The translations under genes and the position numbers were made by a program. DNA of 64,000 nucleotides, from contig CM041465.1 of NCBI GenBank assembly GCA_023213395.1, positions 66,223,741 to 66,287,740 of the forward strand. Reading direction: 5' to 3'. Origin of the DNA: Cycas panzhihuaensis. Its lineage: Eukaryota > Cycadophyta. The notes under the pieces are model-generated. The model did no database searches. It saw only the letters and a list, made by a program, of their open reading frames with translations, and was not told the DNA's origin. This document shows, piece after piece, positions 11,107-22,393 of this stretch. Every line of letters starts with the position of its first letter. The stretch's first letter is position 1.

Positions 11107-11450
11107 TGAGCCTCACCGCTTTCGGGCGTGGTGTGATGGTGAATGCTAACAACAAAAAATCGTCAGTAGCACATGCATATATATATAAACAAACTATGAA
11201 CAGCATATGGACCAAGGGTGTTGGTGAGCGTCATGGCAGAACATGTGGACAAGGGAGACAGAGACGAGGACAACATAGGGGATGCCTACGCATCGTCTAA
11301 AAATTGACCTATAAGTGAAGGAAGCCAATGAGGGGGATGCCCCCCGTTGCTGAAGTGTAACGTTTGGTATGAAGGTACCCAATAAACTAAATAAGCAAAT
11401 CAGAATAAAGGCGACCAGAGGCTTGGGCACGGCCTAACCAAGCAAGTCCC

Positions 11451-11873
11451 TCAAAGGCGGTCGCTAAGAAGAGGGAGGCGACACTCAAGGATGAGCTAGA
11501 TGAGGCCATCTGCCTCAGCATTAAGGTCCCAGGGGATGTGTTGAATGTCAACTAACAAAAAGTGGGCTAAGAGAGATCTGGCGGCTGAAGCAAGGGTTCT
11601 CAGGTGAGGGCATCGCACCTGGTAAACCTGGGTGAGATGGGACACAACAACCTGAGAATCGTAAAATTAAATGATGGGTCCATTATGGAAACGGAGGGCA
11701 TGAGTAAGGGATTCAATAACGGCCGTGTACTCAACTTTATTATTGGTTGCCTCAGGGAGGAAAATCCCAGAATGCAGGAAATCGTGTCCAGAGGGGTCAC
11801 AAGGATCCAAGCAAAGGGCGTATAGGTCCAGGTTACCGAGGCTTCAAATACTCCAGAATATGTAGAGGGACAT
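11451..11873 (-). pseudogene. E3 second RNase H (RNase HI-like), detached from pol
   Basis: The minus-strand frame from ATG at 11873 to TGA at 11451 is 141 codons. Readable blocks are SGIFLPEATNN then VEYTAVIESL (active-site Glu region), YDSQVVVSHLTQVY (third acidic residue) and HIPWDLNAEADGLI (last Asp). The first block is damaged (YIFWSI where E5 has YIFTDDE), and stops lie within. Size and block order fit RNase HI, and the NNEAEY and NAEAD blocks resemble the archaeal-type RNase H known from Tat elements. It lies between the antisense gene and the 3' LTR, far from pol, which is odd. Confidence 0.7.
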
Positions 11874-12399
11874 GAGCGAACACGAAATCCTGGGGATAAT
11901 AATCAATGATGGAGCCAAAGAGATACTCGAAAGGCAAGCAATAAGTGGTCGTGAAGGGTAGGAGGACCTAGCAATGAGGTTACCCAAGGATGAGAGCAAG
12001 CAGTCCAACCACTACCTTAGAGTGGGCAGAGAAAAGGCACCCTGGAGTACCAAAGGTCACTTTGGGAAGAAAAACATGCCCTCAGACAGGGGGAGCATTT
12101 CCTCTAGAGACCCTAGGAGAAGAAAAGGGCTATAGAAATGAGTCCAGGATGGCAAAACAAGCCAAACAAGTATAAACTCGGGCATGCACTGGAGCGGCAC
12201 GTAAAACGAGACAAAAGGGCCCTGGGAAAAAGTGCAATAATGAGGTGCCATAAATGCACTTGCAAGAGAAGGTAAAAAGGCCATCAAAAGAGCACAACGA
12301 GTGACAGGGCCAAAAGATAAAGGTGATTGGGGAAATGGGATAGTTCCAATGGCTGTCGCGAGATAAAAAACAGAGGCAGTGCCAGTCGGGGCCCCCGCC
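11874..12399. other. E3 spacer between second RNase H and PMD gene
   Basis: This stretch separates two divergent genes. It is conserved in E4 and E5, including a GTATAAAC block (about 12170 here) and the run of G and C just before the TATA box. No coding frame is shared by the three copies, so it is best read as a regulatory or 5' region. Confidence 0.5.
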
Positions 12400-12406
12400 T
12401 ATATAA
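12400..12406 (+). promoter_or_regulatory. TATA box of the antisense PMD gene (E3)
   Basis: GCCCCCGCCTATATAAGGAA contains TATATAA. The same box with the same flanks stands at 34507-34513 and 43802-43808. The distance to the predicted ATG is 168, 169 and 167 bases in the three copies, as expected of a real core promoter with a 5' UTR of about 135 bases. Confidence 0.72.
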
Positions 12407-12567
12407 GGAAATCCGTACAGAAAATGGATTCATTTTCACCGGCTCTCATGAGAAACCAAAGTCATTTCCTTATATAGTGGAGCGCCGCCCAACTTTGGAG
12501 GCATGCGGGGGAAGATCAGACTGTTGGATCTGAGCACGGAGAGAGCCAGCAGGATCAACAAGATGTG

Positions 12568-14920
12568 ATGGCGACAGCCAGACTAGATCTAGTGAGTGGA
12601 TCTTACGAAACCTACCCCATTTTGAAGTTTTCATTTCGTTGTTTTTTGTTATTTTTGAAGTAGTTTTTGTGCCCTATATGGATAAATGACAATCTCTCAG
12701 AGTCTGAATTAGACCCAGAAAGAGGGGGGACCTGGGCATTAGGGAACCCTGGTCCCGGTGGGCCCTACGAGGGTCCACCCAAAGGAATTTTTTTATTTTT
12801 GGGGTAGAAAACCCCCCCTTTTGAGGGGGTGTTGTTCATACCACGACAAAAATTGTGGTGTCGCGATCTTTACTATGAGGCCCCGATTACCGCGGGACCC
12901 AAGCTAAACTTGGTGGTACCATGAAGTTTAGCATGGTACGAAGGCAGATCAGTAGAAAAAAGAAGATGAGGGGCCATGAGGCCCTAAATCTCAAGCAGAA
13001 AGAGCTATGAGATAGCCAAGAGGGTAGAGTACTGACGCATACTTGATTTTGATTGGTTTGTAATGTTGGCAGGCTGTTATCCCAGTGGATAACTGCGAAA
13101 ACATATGCATGGTGATATTGAGCTATATAGAGATGATGTCTAGAGAGGACAAGGTGATTCTGCGGAGGTGTGGCCTGTTCAAGGTGCTAAAGACACCTCA
13201 GTTCACATCGAATCAGAGGCTATTAGTAGATATTGTATCATATTGGAACAGGAGGAGACATATTTTCCATCTACCTCAGGTGGAGGATATGATGGTGACG
13301 CCAAGGGATATACAGTAGATTTTGGGAGTATCGATGACTAGGAGGCCGGTGACACTGGGAACGCTGCCTAGCAATGAGGTAGCACATCAAGAGGCTACAA
13401 CATTTTTCATAGGGACGAACAAGTGGGAGAGGAGAGGAGTCCCTCTCCATACGATGGTGATGTCCAGGATTCCTCAGGTGAGGAAACTGATTACATTATG
13501 CATTATGCTCCGGGTTTCTTGGAAACATAACTATAGAGACATCCCTAGGGGATGGATGGATCTTGTCTTGTTCTTTGTGAGGTAGGTGAGAGGATGGACT
13601 GGGCCACCCTGATAGCGGCAAACCTCATTGCGCAGCTCGATGTTATCAGGACGACTAGCAAGGGAGGTTTTTCATATAGCACATTGCTACAGTGCTAATT
13701 TTTTGATCACTTCAGAGCAGTGGCACCAGTGGGGGGATCACATCCCATAGCAGAGTGGGCCTCGATGGTCCACAGATGGTAGACTAGGCTGAGGGGGATA
13801 GAGGATCAGGCCCATGTTCAGTGCTTAGTAGAGGCGACATTGCTGGACCTCCTGACCATGATAGATTACGTAGCAGACCCGTATAAGGTGGCGAGGTGGG
13901 ACAGTGACGGCGAGGCAGGCAGAGTAGGAGTGCTCCCAGGTAACGACAACAATGACAATGATGACGATAGAGGAGATGGGGCCAGCCCATCACGACCTGT
14001 GGGAGAGGCAGGTCCATCAAGGGCTGCAGAGAAGAGCAGGGGGCCAATGACAAGGGCCCGCAGGCTATAGATCGTAAGGAGATCCAGAGGGATGATAGTT
14101 GAGCCAGTCCTGACGACGAAAGAGGCCCAAGCAGAGGTGGTACCTGAGGAGGAGGTACCAGTAGCTAGCGAGGAGCTAGGAGGAGAGATCATCGCATAAG
14201 TAGAGGAGCTAGCGGCCACGGCAGGTGAGGCCTAACCATTTCCTTAGTCGTTTGATAGCGAGATAGATAGTTTGATTTGGTTTCATCATGGTATGTAGCT
14301 GGATACATACTGACACATGACATGTTGGATTGGCAGGTACTGCAGAGATCAGGCAGTTAGTAGAGACCATGGGGAGGGAGATGTTCCCTCAGGTGTATGC
14401 AGAGGGATAACCGCCCATCCAAGCAGAGGATGTGCCTAGATCGGCAGGTGCACATATGGCAGCATTCACCCCGTTGGCGAGGGCGAGAGACATCTGGGCT
14501 GTAGAGTCCCAAGAGCACATGGCATTCAGAGGACAGATGTAGCAGGAGTTGGATGAGGCTAGGGGTGAGTGAGACATGCTGCGTAGACGGGTACAGGCTC
14601 TAGAGGCTCAGGGAGGAGCAGGTGGAGACATAGGGAGCATGGTCCAGATAGCAGTGCTGGAGGAGCATCTTCGAGGACTGGAGGATGAGAGAGATCGTAT
14701 CTAGGCCAGATACGATCAGTTGGTAGACCAGGTGGAGTTAAGGTTGAGCAAAAGCATTACATACACCCACACGGTAGCGACGACCCCGAGATGGCCATGT
14801 GATGAGGGGAGCGAGGCAAGGAGCTTACGAAGGCCCAGGAGGAGCCTCAGAGGGATGTGGTCCCCAGGAGAGGGATCACACAGGCCAAGAGATGGTACCC
14901 CAGGAGCGGGGTAGCAGTAG
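12568..14920 (+). pseudogene. E3 antisense gene: plant mobile domain-like protein, three exons
   Basis: Predicted exon 1 is 12568-12591 (MATARLDL). Intron 1 is 12592-13072 (GTGAGT...GGCAG), exon 2 is 13073-14224, intron 2 is 14225-14336 (GTGAGG...GGCAG), and exon 3 ends with TAG at 14918-14920. Exon 2 starts AVIPVDNCENICM and holds a PMD-like block: RLLVDIVSYWNRRRHIFHLP, TPRDIQ, LGVSMTRR. An Asp-rich tract follows (about 13950-13980). Exon 3 holds charged heptad-like sequence (RRRVQALEAQ, LEEHLRGLEDERDRI) and a Ser/Arg-rich tail. Breaks: TAG at 13316-13318, a 2-base shift near 13585, and stops in exon 3. PMD proteins in plants act in gene expression and silencing; the role here is unknown. 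Confidence 0.68.
12838..12940. repeat. 20-bp-period GTACC array inside intron 1 (E3)
   Basis: Units of 20, 20, 20, 18 and 20 bases start ATACC, GTGTC, AGGCC, CCCAA and GTACC, followed by GTACG. The last two units form a decayed palindrome (CTAAACTTGG / CATGAAGTTTAG). The same array stands in intron 1 of E4 and E5, and a related array stands in the LTRs. Confidence 0.8.
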
Positions 14921-15557
14921 AGTAGGACACATATATGAGATTTTGGTAGAGGAAAGCGTGGGCCTCTAGGGGGTCGTATATAGACTCATATGATTGTACC
15001 CCCCCTACAAGGACACCAGCTTCCCATATGTATGATGTAACATATGATTTTGATATATATATATATATATAGGGGGTAATTGGTACGCCATTTTGATATG
15101 AGATGATGTGTATATTATGTGTGGCAGATGACATGTATATTTTGCTATGTATGTTATAGATGTTTTGTTATATGATACGCATATTTCCTTCCATGCATGG
15201 CTATATGCCTAATAGGAGCACACACGTCCACCATGAGTAGAGGTGATAGAGAGGTGTGAGGTTAGAAATAGAGTGACATGCATATCCATGGAGGAGCATA
15301 GCGGGATATGCGAAGGAAATAGCAGGCGAGAAAGGGAGTAACGATACTCTGGAGCATCATCCTAATTGAGAGATGCCTAAATAGGAAGACAAAAGGTCCC
15401 AAAAGGATATGGGAATGTGGGTTTTGCGGGAGGAACCATAATGAAATAGCAGGAGCCATCCTAAGTCACCATTCCACCTGTGGCTGGGAGAAATGGGAAT
15501 AACTTAAGATTGTAGTTTAGGTTTATTTCAGAGCATGATGAAGGGATCACCGAAGGA
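14921..15557 (+). terminator. E3 convergent 3' region between PMD gene and pol
   Basis: The stretch after the PMD stop is rich in TG and TGTA on the plus strand and holds an AT run at about 15052-15070. E4 and E5 have the same region. TGTA-rich, T-rich DNA is typical of plant 3' processing regions, so this probably ends the antisense transcript. The other end belongs to the pol transcript, so the two units converge here. Confidence 0.45.
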
Positions 15558-16700
15558 TTATGAATAGAACTTTTTAAGGAATTTCTGGTTGATTGCCTTC
15601 TCGAATTCCAAGCCTTCCAAGGTGACGATCCTATAGGCACCATTGTTAAGGCTCTCGAGGACGATGAAAGGACTGACCCATTTAGGCCCAAATTTGGTCA
15701 GGCAATTGTAGAGATATTCCAACTTGAGGAAATGGTCCCCAGGGCACAAAGGATGAGCACGAAGATGTTTGTCGTGAGTCCTTTGCAAGTGGGCTTTCGA
15801 AGCGAGATTCACTTGATAAGCCATTAAGCACCTCTCATCCAGGGCTTCGAGATCTAGGAGGCAAGCCTAGTGGATAGACTCCTCATCGATAAGACCTCTA
15901 AGGGAAACCTGTATAGAGGGGATCTCCACTTCCAATGGGAGTATTACCTCAGTCTCGTAGACTAAAGAGAATGGAGTCATTCCAGTAGCCGTGTGGATAG
16001 AAGTGTGATAGGCCCACAGGGCGGAAGGGAGTTGGAGGTGCCAATCTCTTTGAGATTGCACAATGGTCTTCTTTAGAGTGTTAACAAGGGTTTTGTTGAA
16101 TGATTCAACTTGTCCATTTGCTTGGGGGTAATAAGGAGATGAGGTCTTATGCGAGATCTTGAATTTCTTGCAAAGCTCGTCTTTTTCCTTGTTACAAAAG
16201 AGACTTCCATTGTTTGTGATTAAGATGTCTGGGATCCCGAAATGGCAAACGATGTACTGGTAGACGAAGGTGGCTATCGTCTTGCCAGGCGTAGTGGACA
16301 GGGGGATCGCCTCCGCCCATTTGGTGAAATACTTGGTAGTAGTCAAGATGTATTTATGTTGCATGGAAGAAGGTGGTGATATGGCACCAATGAGGTCTAA
16401 ACCCCATTAGGAAAAGGGACATGGAGATATGATAGGGTACAAGGCCTCGAAAGGCACACAAGGGATATTAGTGTGCTCTTGGCATCACCGACATCTAAGC
16501 GCATAAGCGTGGGCATCCTTAAAAAGGGACGGCCAATAATAACCCATACAGAGGATCCTTTGGGCCATGGATTGGCCCCTAAAGTGGCCTCCACAAATGC
16601 CATGATGGCATTTGTAGAGTATTTGGTCCGCTTCGTCAAAAGCAACGTAGCGAAGCAGGATCCCATCGAAGGATCTCTTGTACAACACTTCATCTATGAG
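15558..16700 (-). pseudogene. pol: E3 integrase
   Basis: In order on the minus strand: zinc-binding block KCHHGICGGHFRGQSMAQRI (about 16600), core start KYFTKWAEAIPL, middle block FGIPDILITNNGSLF, YYPQANGQVESFNKTLVN with the catalytic Glu, WAYHTSIHTATGMTPF, and a C-terminal block LEYLYNCLTKFGPKWV ending FLKKFYS at 15558. The middle catalytic Asp, present as TDNGTPF in E4 and E5, is Asn here. Integrase would insert the DNA copy. Frames are broken near 16390 and 15840. Confidence 0.87.
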
Positions 16701-16706
16701 GAAGTG

Positions 16707-18113
16707 TTATCTAACGGTGGCACGAATGCGTAATCTAACTTTGTTGCTAGCTTCAGGGCAATATTCCTGCTGAGTCAAATATCGTACAATGTCATTGTAC
16801 CACTCACTATTAGCGAGCAGATGAGGAGAAGTACCATGGATGGTCAGGATAGACTCGTTTGGGAAGGAGTCATCAACAAGAATGTCACTCATGTTGGGAA
16901 TGGTAGCGTCGGCTAACGGTTTCACCACTATCATTCCCTTTTTCGACTTCCTGTTAATGACTTGCAAGTCAAACTCTTGAAGCAGGATGGCCCAATGACC
17001 TGCCCTACCTATCAAGTCCGAACGAGTAAGCAAATAACGCAAGGGATTGAATTGAACAATCACCTTGGTAGTATTTCCAAGCAAGTAATACTTGAACTTC
17101 TTGGTCGCGTGGACCAAGGAGAGACATTCTTTCTCAGTAGGAGGATAGTTTAGTTCAGTAGCCACGAGGGTGCGGCTGATAAAATAGATTGCTCTCTCAG
17201 TTCCTGAGCCATCCTACTGTGCAAGCATTACGCCCAGGGATTCATCGGTAGCCGAAGTATACAAGGTGAAGGGCCTATCGAAGTGAGAAGGCGCCAATGT
17301 AGGAGCAGAAGCAAGAGCTTCCTTGAGTCCTACAAAGGCTTGTTGGGCCTTGTCAGACCAAACAAACAGAGCTTCTTTCTTCAATAGGTTGGTAAGGGGT
17401 TTGGCATTTATGGCAAAGTCTGCCAAAAAATTCCTAAGGAAATCGAGCCTACCTAGAAACGACTTAATCTGTCATTGGGTTCTAGGAGGTGGCATATCAA
17501 GGATTGCCTTAACTTTATCTGGATCAATTTAGATTCGTTGCTTTGACACAAGGAAACCCAGGAGTTTACCTGAAGTGACAACAAACACACATTTAAGTGG
17601 GTTTAGACTGACATGACACTTGCGGCATCGTGTGAAGATGGCTTGTAAGTCTGAGGGATGATGGGCTCTAGCATGTGAGAGACCCATCATGTCATCCATG
17701 AAGACCTCCAACGTGTTATTGATAAGGTCATGGAAAATGAAATGCATGGCTTTCTAATAAGTAGCACCTGTATTCTTAAGGCCAAAGGGCATTGCTTTGC
17801 AGGCAAAGGTACCCCATGGTGTAGTGAAGGCCATCTTGTGGTGGTCTTTAGGAGATATCTGGATTTGATTGTAGTCAGAAAAGCTGTCCATTATGGATAT
17901 GACTTCAAATCCAGCAGTTTGATCGATTCTTTGATCGATAAAGGGGAGAGGAAAGTTGTCCTTAGGATAAGGATTGTTAATGTCATGGAAGTTAACACAT
18001 ATGCGAATGGTCCCATTCTTCTTGGCAATGGGAACGATGTTCAATACCCACTTAGGGTAATTGATGGAAGAGATAAGCCCTGCATCCAAGAGTTTTTCAA
18101 CCTCCATCTTAAT
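16707..18113 (-). pseudogene. pol: E3 reverse transcriptase and degenerate Ty3-type RNase H
   Basis: RT reads EKLLDAGLISSINYPKW, ISIMDSFSDYNQIQ (catalytic Asp), MPFGLKNTGATY and EVFMDDMMGLSHAR (paired Asp, about 17700). A stop at 17750 and others follow. The RNase H part reads LYTSATDESLGVMLAQ. The place of the first catalytic Asp (LYTDAS in active relatives) is Ser, while EKECLSLVHA and a later Asp remain. All three Tat-like copies share this loss. The Tat clade is known for a decayed first RNase H, so this supports the clade call. Confidence 0.87.
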
Positions 18114-18119
18114 GACGGT

Positions 18120-19150
18120 TGAAAGTTTAGGATGGAGAGGATGCTACTTCTGACTCACAGGGCGAGTGCCAGGAATAGTCGTGAGGTTATGCATGATGAT
18201 GAAGGGGTCAATTCCCTTCATGTCAGAGTAGTCCCATGCGAACATATCTAGAAATTCCTAGAATAAAAGGGGGTATTCCCTTACTTCATCAAGAGTGCAT
18301 TCTGCCCCTACCTTAATGATCTTACCCGGGGCGAGGACTATACCCTGAGTTGCCCCCATACATATGGCATTCCCCTCCTCGAAATGGAGGGGGCAAGATC
18401 AACAAGAGGAGACGAAATAGAGGATGGGATCAGGCCAGCTAATGTGGACCCAATCGCTAGGATCTTTTGGTGGCCAAGCTTATGGTGACTAGAAGGTAAA
18501 TTGGGCATGGAGCTCGCTAAGTGCTCTAGCAAAGCCTCATCATCTTTGAAGTAGTCTACCCCATGGATGACTTGACTTTAAATGGATGAGGTGCAAGATG
18601 GCATGGGAGTAATAGGACCGATACAACCTGTAAACTGCCTAACATCCCTAAGGGACTCTAAGGGAGAGTCAAGGAGAGATCCCTCGTAAGAGGCGGGAGG
18701 GAAACTCTCACCATCATCACTGGTGAAAGGTGATGGAAAGAGAGAATTAGGAATCTGCCAGTCAACACTAGCAATGGTGTATGACACAAGAGAGTGACCA
18801 AGCTCCTTGACAAAAGGGATCCTAGGTGGAGACCTAGAATGAAAAGAGTGCCCCCTACCAGTGCGAAGGAAGGAAATCGAATGAGGAAGATCCTCATCCT
18901 CACTATAGGACCTGTCGTCACCAAACATGGCGAGGTATCCATAGCTTTTGACGCTGATAGGGGCAAAATGAGTCAAATCAGAAGAAGAAGATATGACATC
19001 TTCTTCATGGCAAGAGGAATCAGGGATACCGATCGAGCAGGCTGAGGCATAATTAGAAGGTCCTTTACTACCCTTCATATAGCCATGGCTCACCTGGGTA
19101 GATGGTCTAGTTTGTTTTGTGGGCAGTCGCTCGTAGGAGACAACTCTCAT
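18120..19150 (-). pseudogene. pol: E3 polyprotein spacer between protease and RT
   Basis: A stretch of over 300 codons lies in frame between protease and RT. It is Ser/Pro-rich and acidic (SDLTHFAPISVKSYGYLAMF, DDRSYSEDEDLPH, then AMCMGATQ-like text near 18360). It recurs in E4 and E5. I recognise no domain. A TAA at 19151-19153, where E4 has CAA, separates it from the protease. Confidence 0.6.
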
Positions 19151-19921
19151 TTATCCGTTATGGAAAAACTTAAGTTGTCTGCAATGGGTGGAACACATGG
19201 CTCCCATTTGGTCAAGCCATGGTCGACCCTGGAGGAGGTTGTAATCAACATCCACATCAAGGACAACGATGTCAGTAAGGACGGTCTTATCCTCGAGGGT
19301 AAGAGGTATCGAGACGGATCCCAGGGGAGTCTTCTCACTACCATCGTAACCTTGACATCGCCATGGAATAGGTTCCAAGGTAGAAATGCCAAGCTCTTGC
19401 ATGATGCACAAGGGCATGGCATTTACGATAGAACTGTTGTCCACGACGGTTCTTTGCAATGTACAATCAAGCATATCTATGGTAATCGTGAAAGGGAAGC
19501 TCCATTGGCATTCCCTTCCACTAGATGGGGGAAGATCTCTAGGATCAAATAAGATGATGGGTTCACGACTTTGGGTTGTGTCTAAAGCCTGAACAGGTGC
19601 ATCATTCAATCCTAAAGCTTCCAGGAGGAGCGTTCGTTGCTCGGGGCAGCTTCTCAAGACGTCCATGATGGACATCCTGGCAGCCACAGTAAGAAGCTCT
19701 TCAACCACGGAAAAAGGCTTACCCCTCCCTGTGGGTTGGGTAACGGCTCTCCTAAAGTTGAAGCAACTGGGGCAGACGGGAACGTTCTTAGGAAGCAAAG
19801 GAATCTCTGGAGGAATGGCTTCTGGAGGAGGATCAAGGTATGATGTAGATGTAGAGGTGCCAGTTGCCTCTTTTGCGACTTGAGACCGAGTTAAGGCATA
19901 AAGGGGAGTGGTCTCAAGCAT
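19151..19921 (-). pseudogene. pol: E3 aspartic protease region
   Basis: The segment reads LYALTRSQVAKEATG, then RRAVTQPTGRGKPFSV, then TVVDNSSIVNAMPLCIMQELGIS, and YNLLQGRPWLDQMGA. The VVDNGSS-type box followed about 80 residues later by YNLLLGRPWL is the protease pattern of Tat elements. This copy has Ser for the Gly of the active-site box. It would mature the polyprotein. Confidence 0.75.
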
Positions 19922-19951
19922 CTGGATTACCTTCTTTCCCTTGTTACAGGA

Positions 19952-22224
19952 TCACGAAGGCGAAGGAGCACGGCGGTCAAGGGAACGCGAAGAGGATGAA
20001 GAACCTCGTATACCCTTCCCTCTACCATGCGAAGGGCGAGAATTAGGGGATCTACCCCAGTTCCGGTTGTTTCTTTGTTGAGCATTGCAATCACGCTCCC
20101 CATGTTTGGGGAATGGATCCTTATGAACGGGTTGATCGAGATTGGGCCTCGATGCCCGTTTGGGAGACGAATTGCGTGGTGGGGCATCACGAGGGTGTTG
20201 CGCACGATAATGCGAGTCATCGTGAAAGCATTCCCCGTGGACGGAGCACCACCTCTTCTCAAGGGGAGGATCAGCTTTCCTCGCTTGAGAAGGTTGGGTA
20301 CTACCCCCTTTGGGGGGAACAACATGAGAGGCTTGTTGAATTGGTTTGTTGGAGGTTGGCGATGAAGGGGTTTGGAGTTTAAGCTCCTTCATCGTGCGCT
20401 CGAATGAGCATATGGCAGAAGTAAGGGGGTCTAAAGTCCTCTCAGTAGAACGAGAAGTAGACCTGGTGGGTTACGAAGGTTAGGCTTCCTTGGCTAGGGG
20501 AGGTGCCTCATGACGTTATAAGGGCTTAAGAGGTCTCTTGAGTCCAGCTTGGATCTCAATAGCCTCTAACGCTAAGCATTTCGTGATCGCGAAGTTGCAT
20601 GTGGTTGCCCCCATTTTGAGGACTTCCACATGTACTTCAGGGTGAAGTGCATTAACGAAAAGATCTCTCTTTAACTCCTCGGGAAACGTGGCCTTGGTAG
20701 AGTGAAGGAGATCATGGAATTGCCTCACAAAGTCACGATTCATTTCATCGTGGCCTTGTTTGAGCGAAAGGAGAGATTTTATTCCACTTTCGAATGGACA
20801 TGCTACATCAAAGTAATTGATGAATTCGTCTATCAATTGCTGGAATGAAGAAATGGAGTGGGCAGGGAGACGATAGAACCATTTAAGGGCATCACCCTGT
20901 AAGGATCATGAAAATAATTTCATTAGGATATAGTCATAAGCCCAGTAGTCTATACATGCCATAGAAAAACTACACACGTGTTCAGCTGGGTCTTGCGATG
21001 AAGTTCCATCAAATTTGGGAATTTTAGGAGGGTGAGGTGGTAGATTAGTTCTTAATGCCTCAATGTCTAGTGGTGTTGACCTATAATCCATGAAGGGACA
21101 TGCTCTTACATGGGCCATAGGGTTGACGAACGACAACGAGCCAGGAATGGATGGGGGTGGTAGACCTATCTCTCATTGGGGAAACACCCCTTGTTGGAAG
21201 GGGGCTTGAGGATAAACGCCTTGGAAGGGAGGCATGTTCTCTTGCGAAGGCGTATCAAAAGAAGTCATGCTGGATGGCAGAAATGAAGGGTGTGGGATCG
21301 GATTCTGCCCATATGGGCCACCGTAGGTGGTGCAACCCCATATGGGTGTAATGGGTCCACCCCATAAGCTGGAAGATGGTTTCTCTTACCCTACCCCTAA
21401 GGTTGAGATGCATAACCTAAGGGTAAGTAAAGGGAAGGACCACTGGATGGGCTTTGAACATATGTGGGAGCGGGTCCCATATAGTTAGTAGCAGTAGCAC
21501 TAGTAGGACCTCTAGGCCTACTAGGAAACGCATGTGCCACATTTGAGGGTGGTGCATTCGTTTGACTTGGGAATGGCATGCTAACCCCAAGTTGGGGAAA
21601 GGACACACTGTGAGCAGGTCCTAAAGAGTTAGGACCTTGACTAGGAATAGAGGGTGCAACACTCGCCCCTGAAGCAGGTGTAGACATAGCATGGGATGAG
21701 TGCACATGGGTAGAGGGATTATTTATCGTAGGAGGCGTAGGTGTGGATGAAGAAAGCGCCTTACCATGCAAGGCTTCCTCAAACCACCTGGGACGTGGTT
21801 GAAGGCGAATTACTCGAAAGTACTTGCTAATCACTTCAATCACGTCAGCGGGAGGGGTATCTTTATAACCATATGAGGTTGACGGGACCTCAAACGATGG
21901 AGACCCCTTAGGGCACTCCTCATAAGGATCACCAATTGGATGGTGACTCTCATAAAGAGGTGAACCTTCTACTGCATGAGTAGAAGGATGAAGGTCAAAT
22001 GGGTGAGGCTAGTCACCTGGATAATAAATAGGATCGTCACCCTGCTAGGTGGATCTTGGAATGGACGTGGGAAACTCTTGAGTTCCTTAGACCAAGGTAT
22101 GGTAGGCCCAATCAGAATGGTAGCCTTCCATTGTCGAATCGAAATCTAATGACGGAAGGGAATAATACGTTGGGTCTTCTAACAATGGTGGCAGACCTCA
22201 CAAGCGACGCGAGAAACGTTGCAT
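19952..22224 (-). pseudogene. gag: E3 Gag with long N-terminal extension and zinc finger
   Basis: The ATG at 22224 (MQRF...) matches the starts at 53724 and 60922. About 400 Pro/Ser-rich residues come first. The gag family block follows: SMACIDYWAYDYILMKLF, FINYFDVACPFESG, LLSLKQGHDEMNRDFVRQF, LPEELKRDLFVNALHPEVH. Then comes a C-x2-H-x4-H-x4-C finger (WCSVHGECFHDDSHY, last Cys mutated to Tyr). It would build the particle and bind RNA. Several stops break it. Confidence 0.82.
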
Positions 22225-22373
22225 GCAACACCTTTACGAATGTTGTTAGAAGAGAACAAAGGGTATGGAATAGATATGTTGGGGGCTACCCAACTGAAAA
22301 GTAAGTAAAATGGATCGCCTAAAGGCAAGAACACTAATAGGAAGAGAAGCGAAACTAGTTCCTTTACTGGAAG

Positions 22374-22392
22374 GTCCCCAGTATGGTTGCCA
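22374..22392 (-). other. E3 primer binding site
   Basis: The minus strand reads TGGCAACCATACTGGGGAC one base after the 5' LTR. E5 has the same with TGGCGACC. From memory, the first nine bases of the E5 form fit the 3' end of a plant tRNA-Arg, which Tat elements use; the tRNA should be checked. Confidence 0.75.
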
Positions 22393-22393
22393 G

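Noticed and set aside
13866-14219. 117-codon minus frame opposite exon 2 of the E3 PMD gene
   Set aside because: It is Ser/Thr/Pro-rich because it is the reverse of GC-rich acidic codons. The plus-strand text, not this one, is shared with PMD-like blocks.
18794-19843. Several plus-strand frames opposite protease and spacer of E3
   Set aside because: They are antisense shadows of a conserved minus-strand polyprotein and show no family match.
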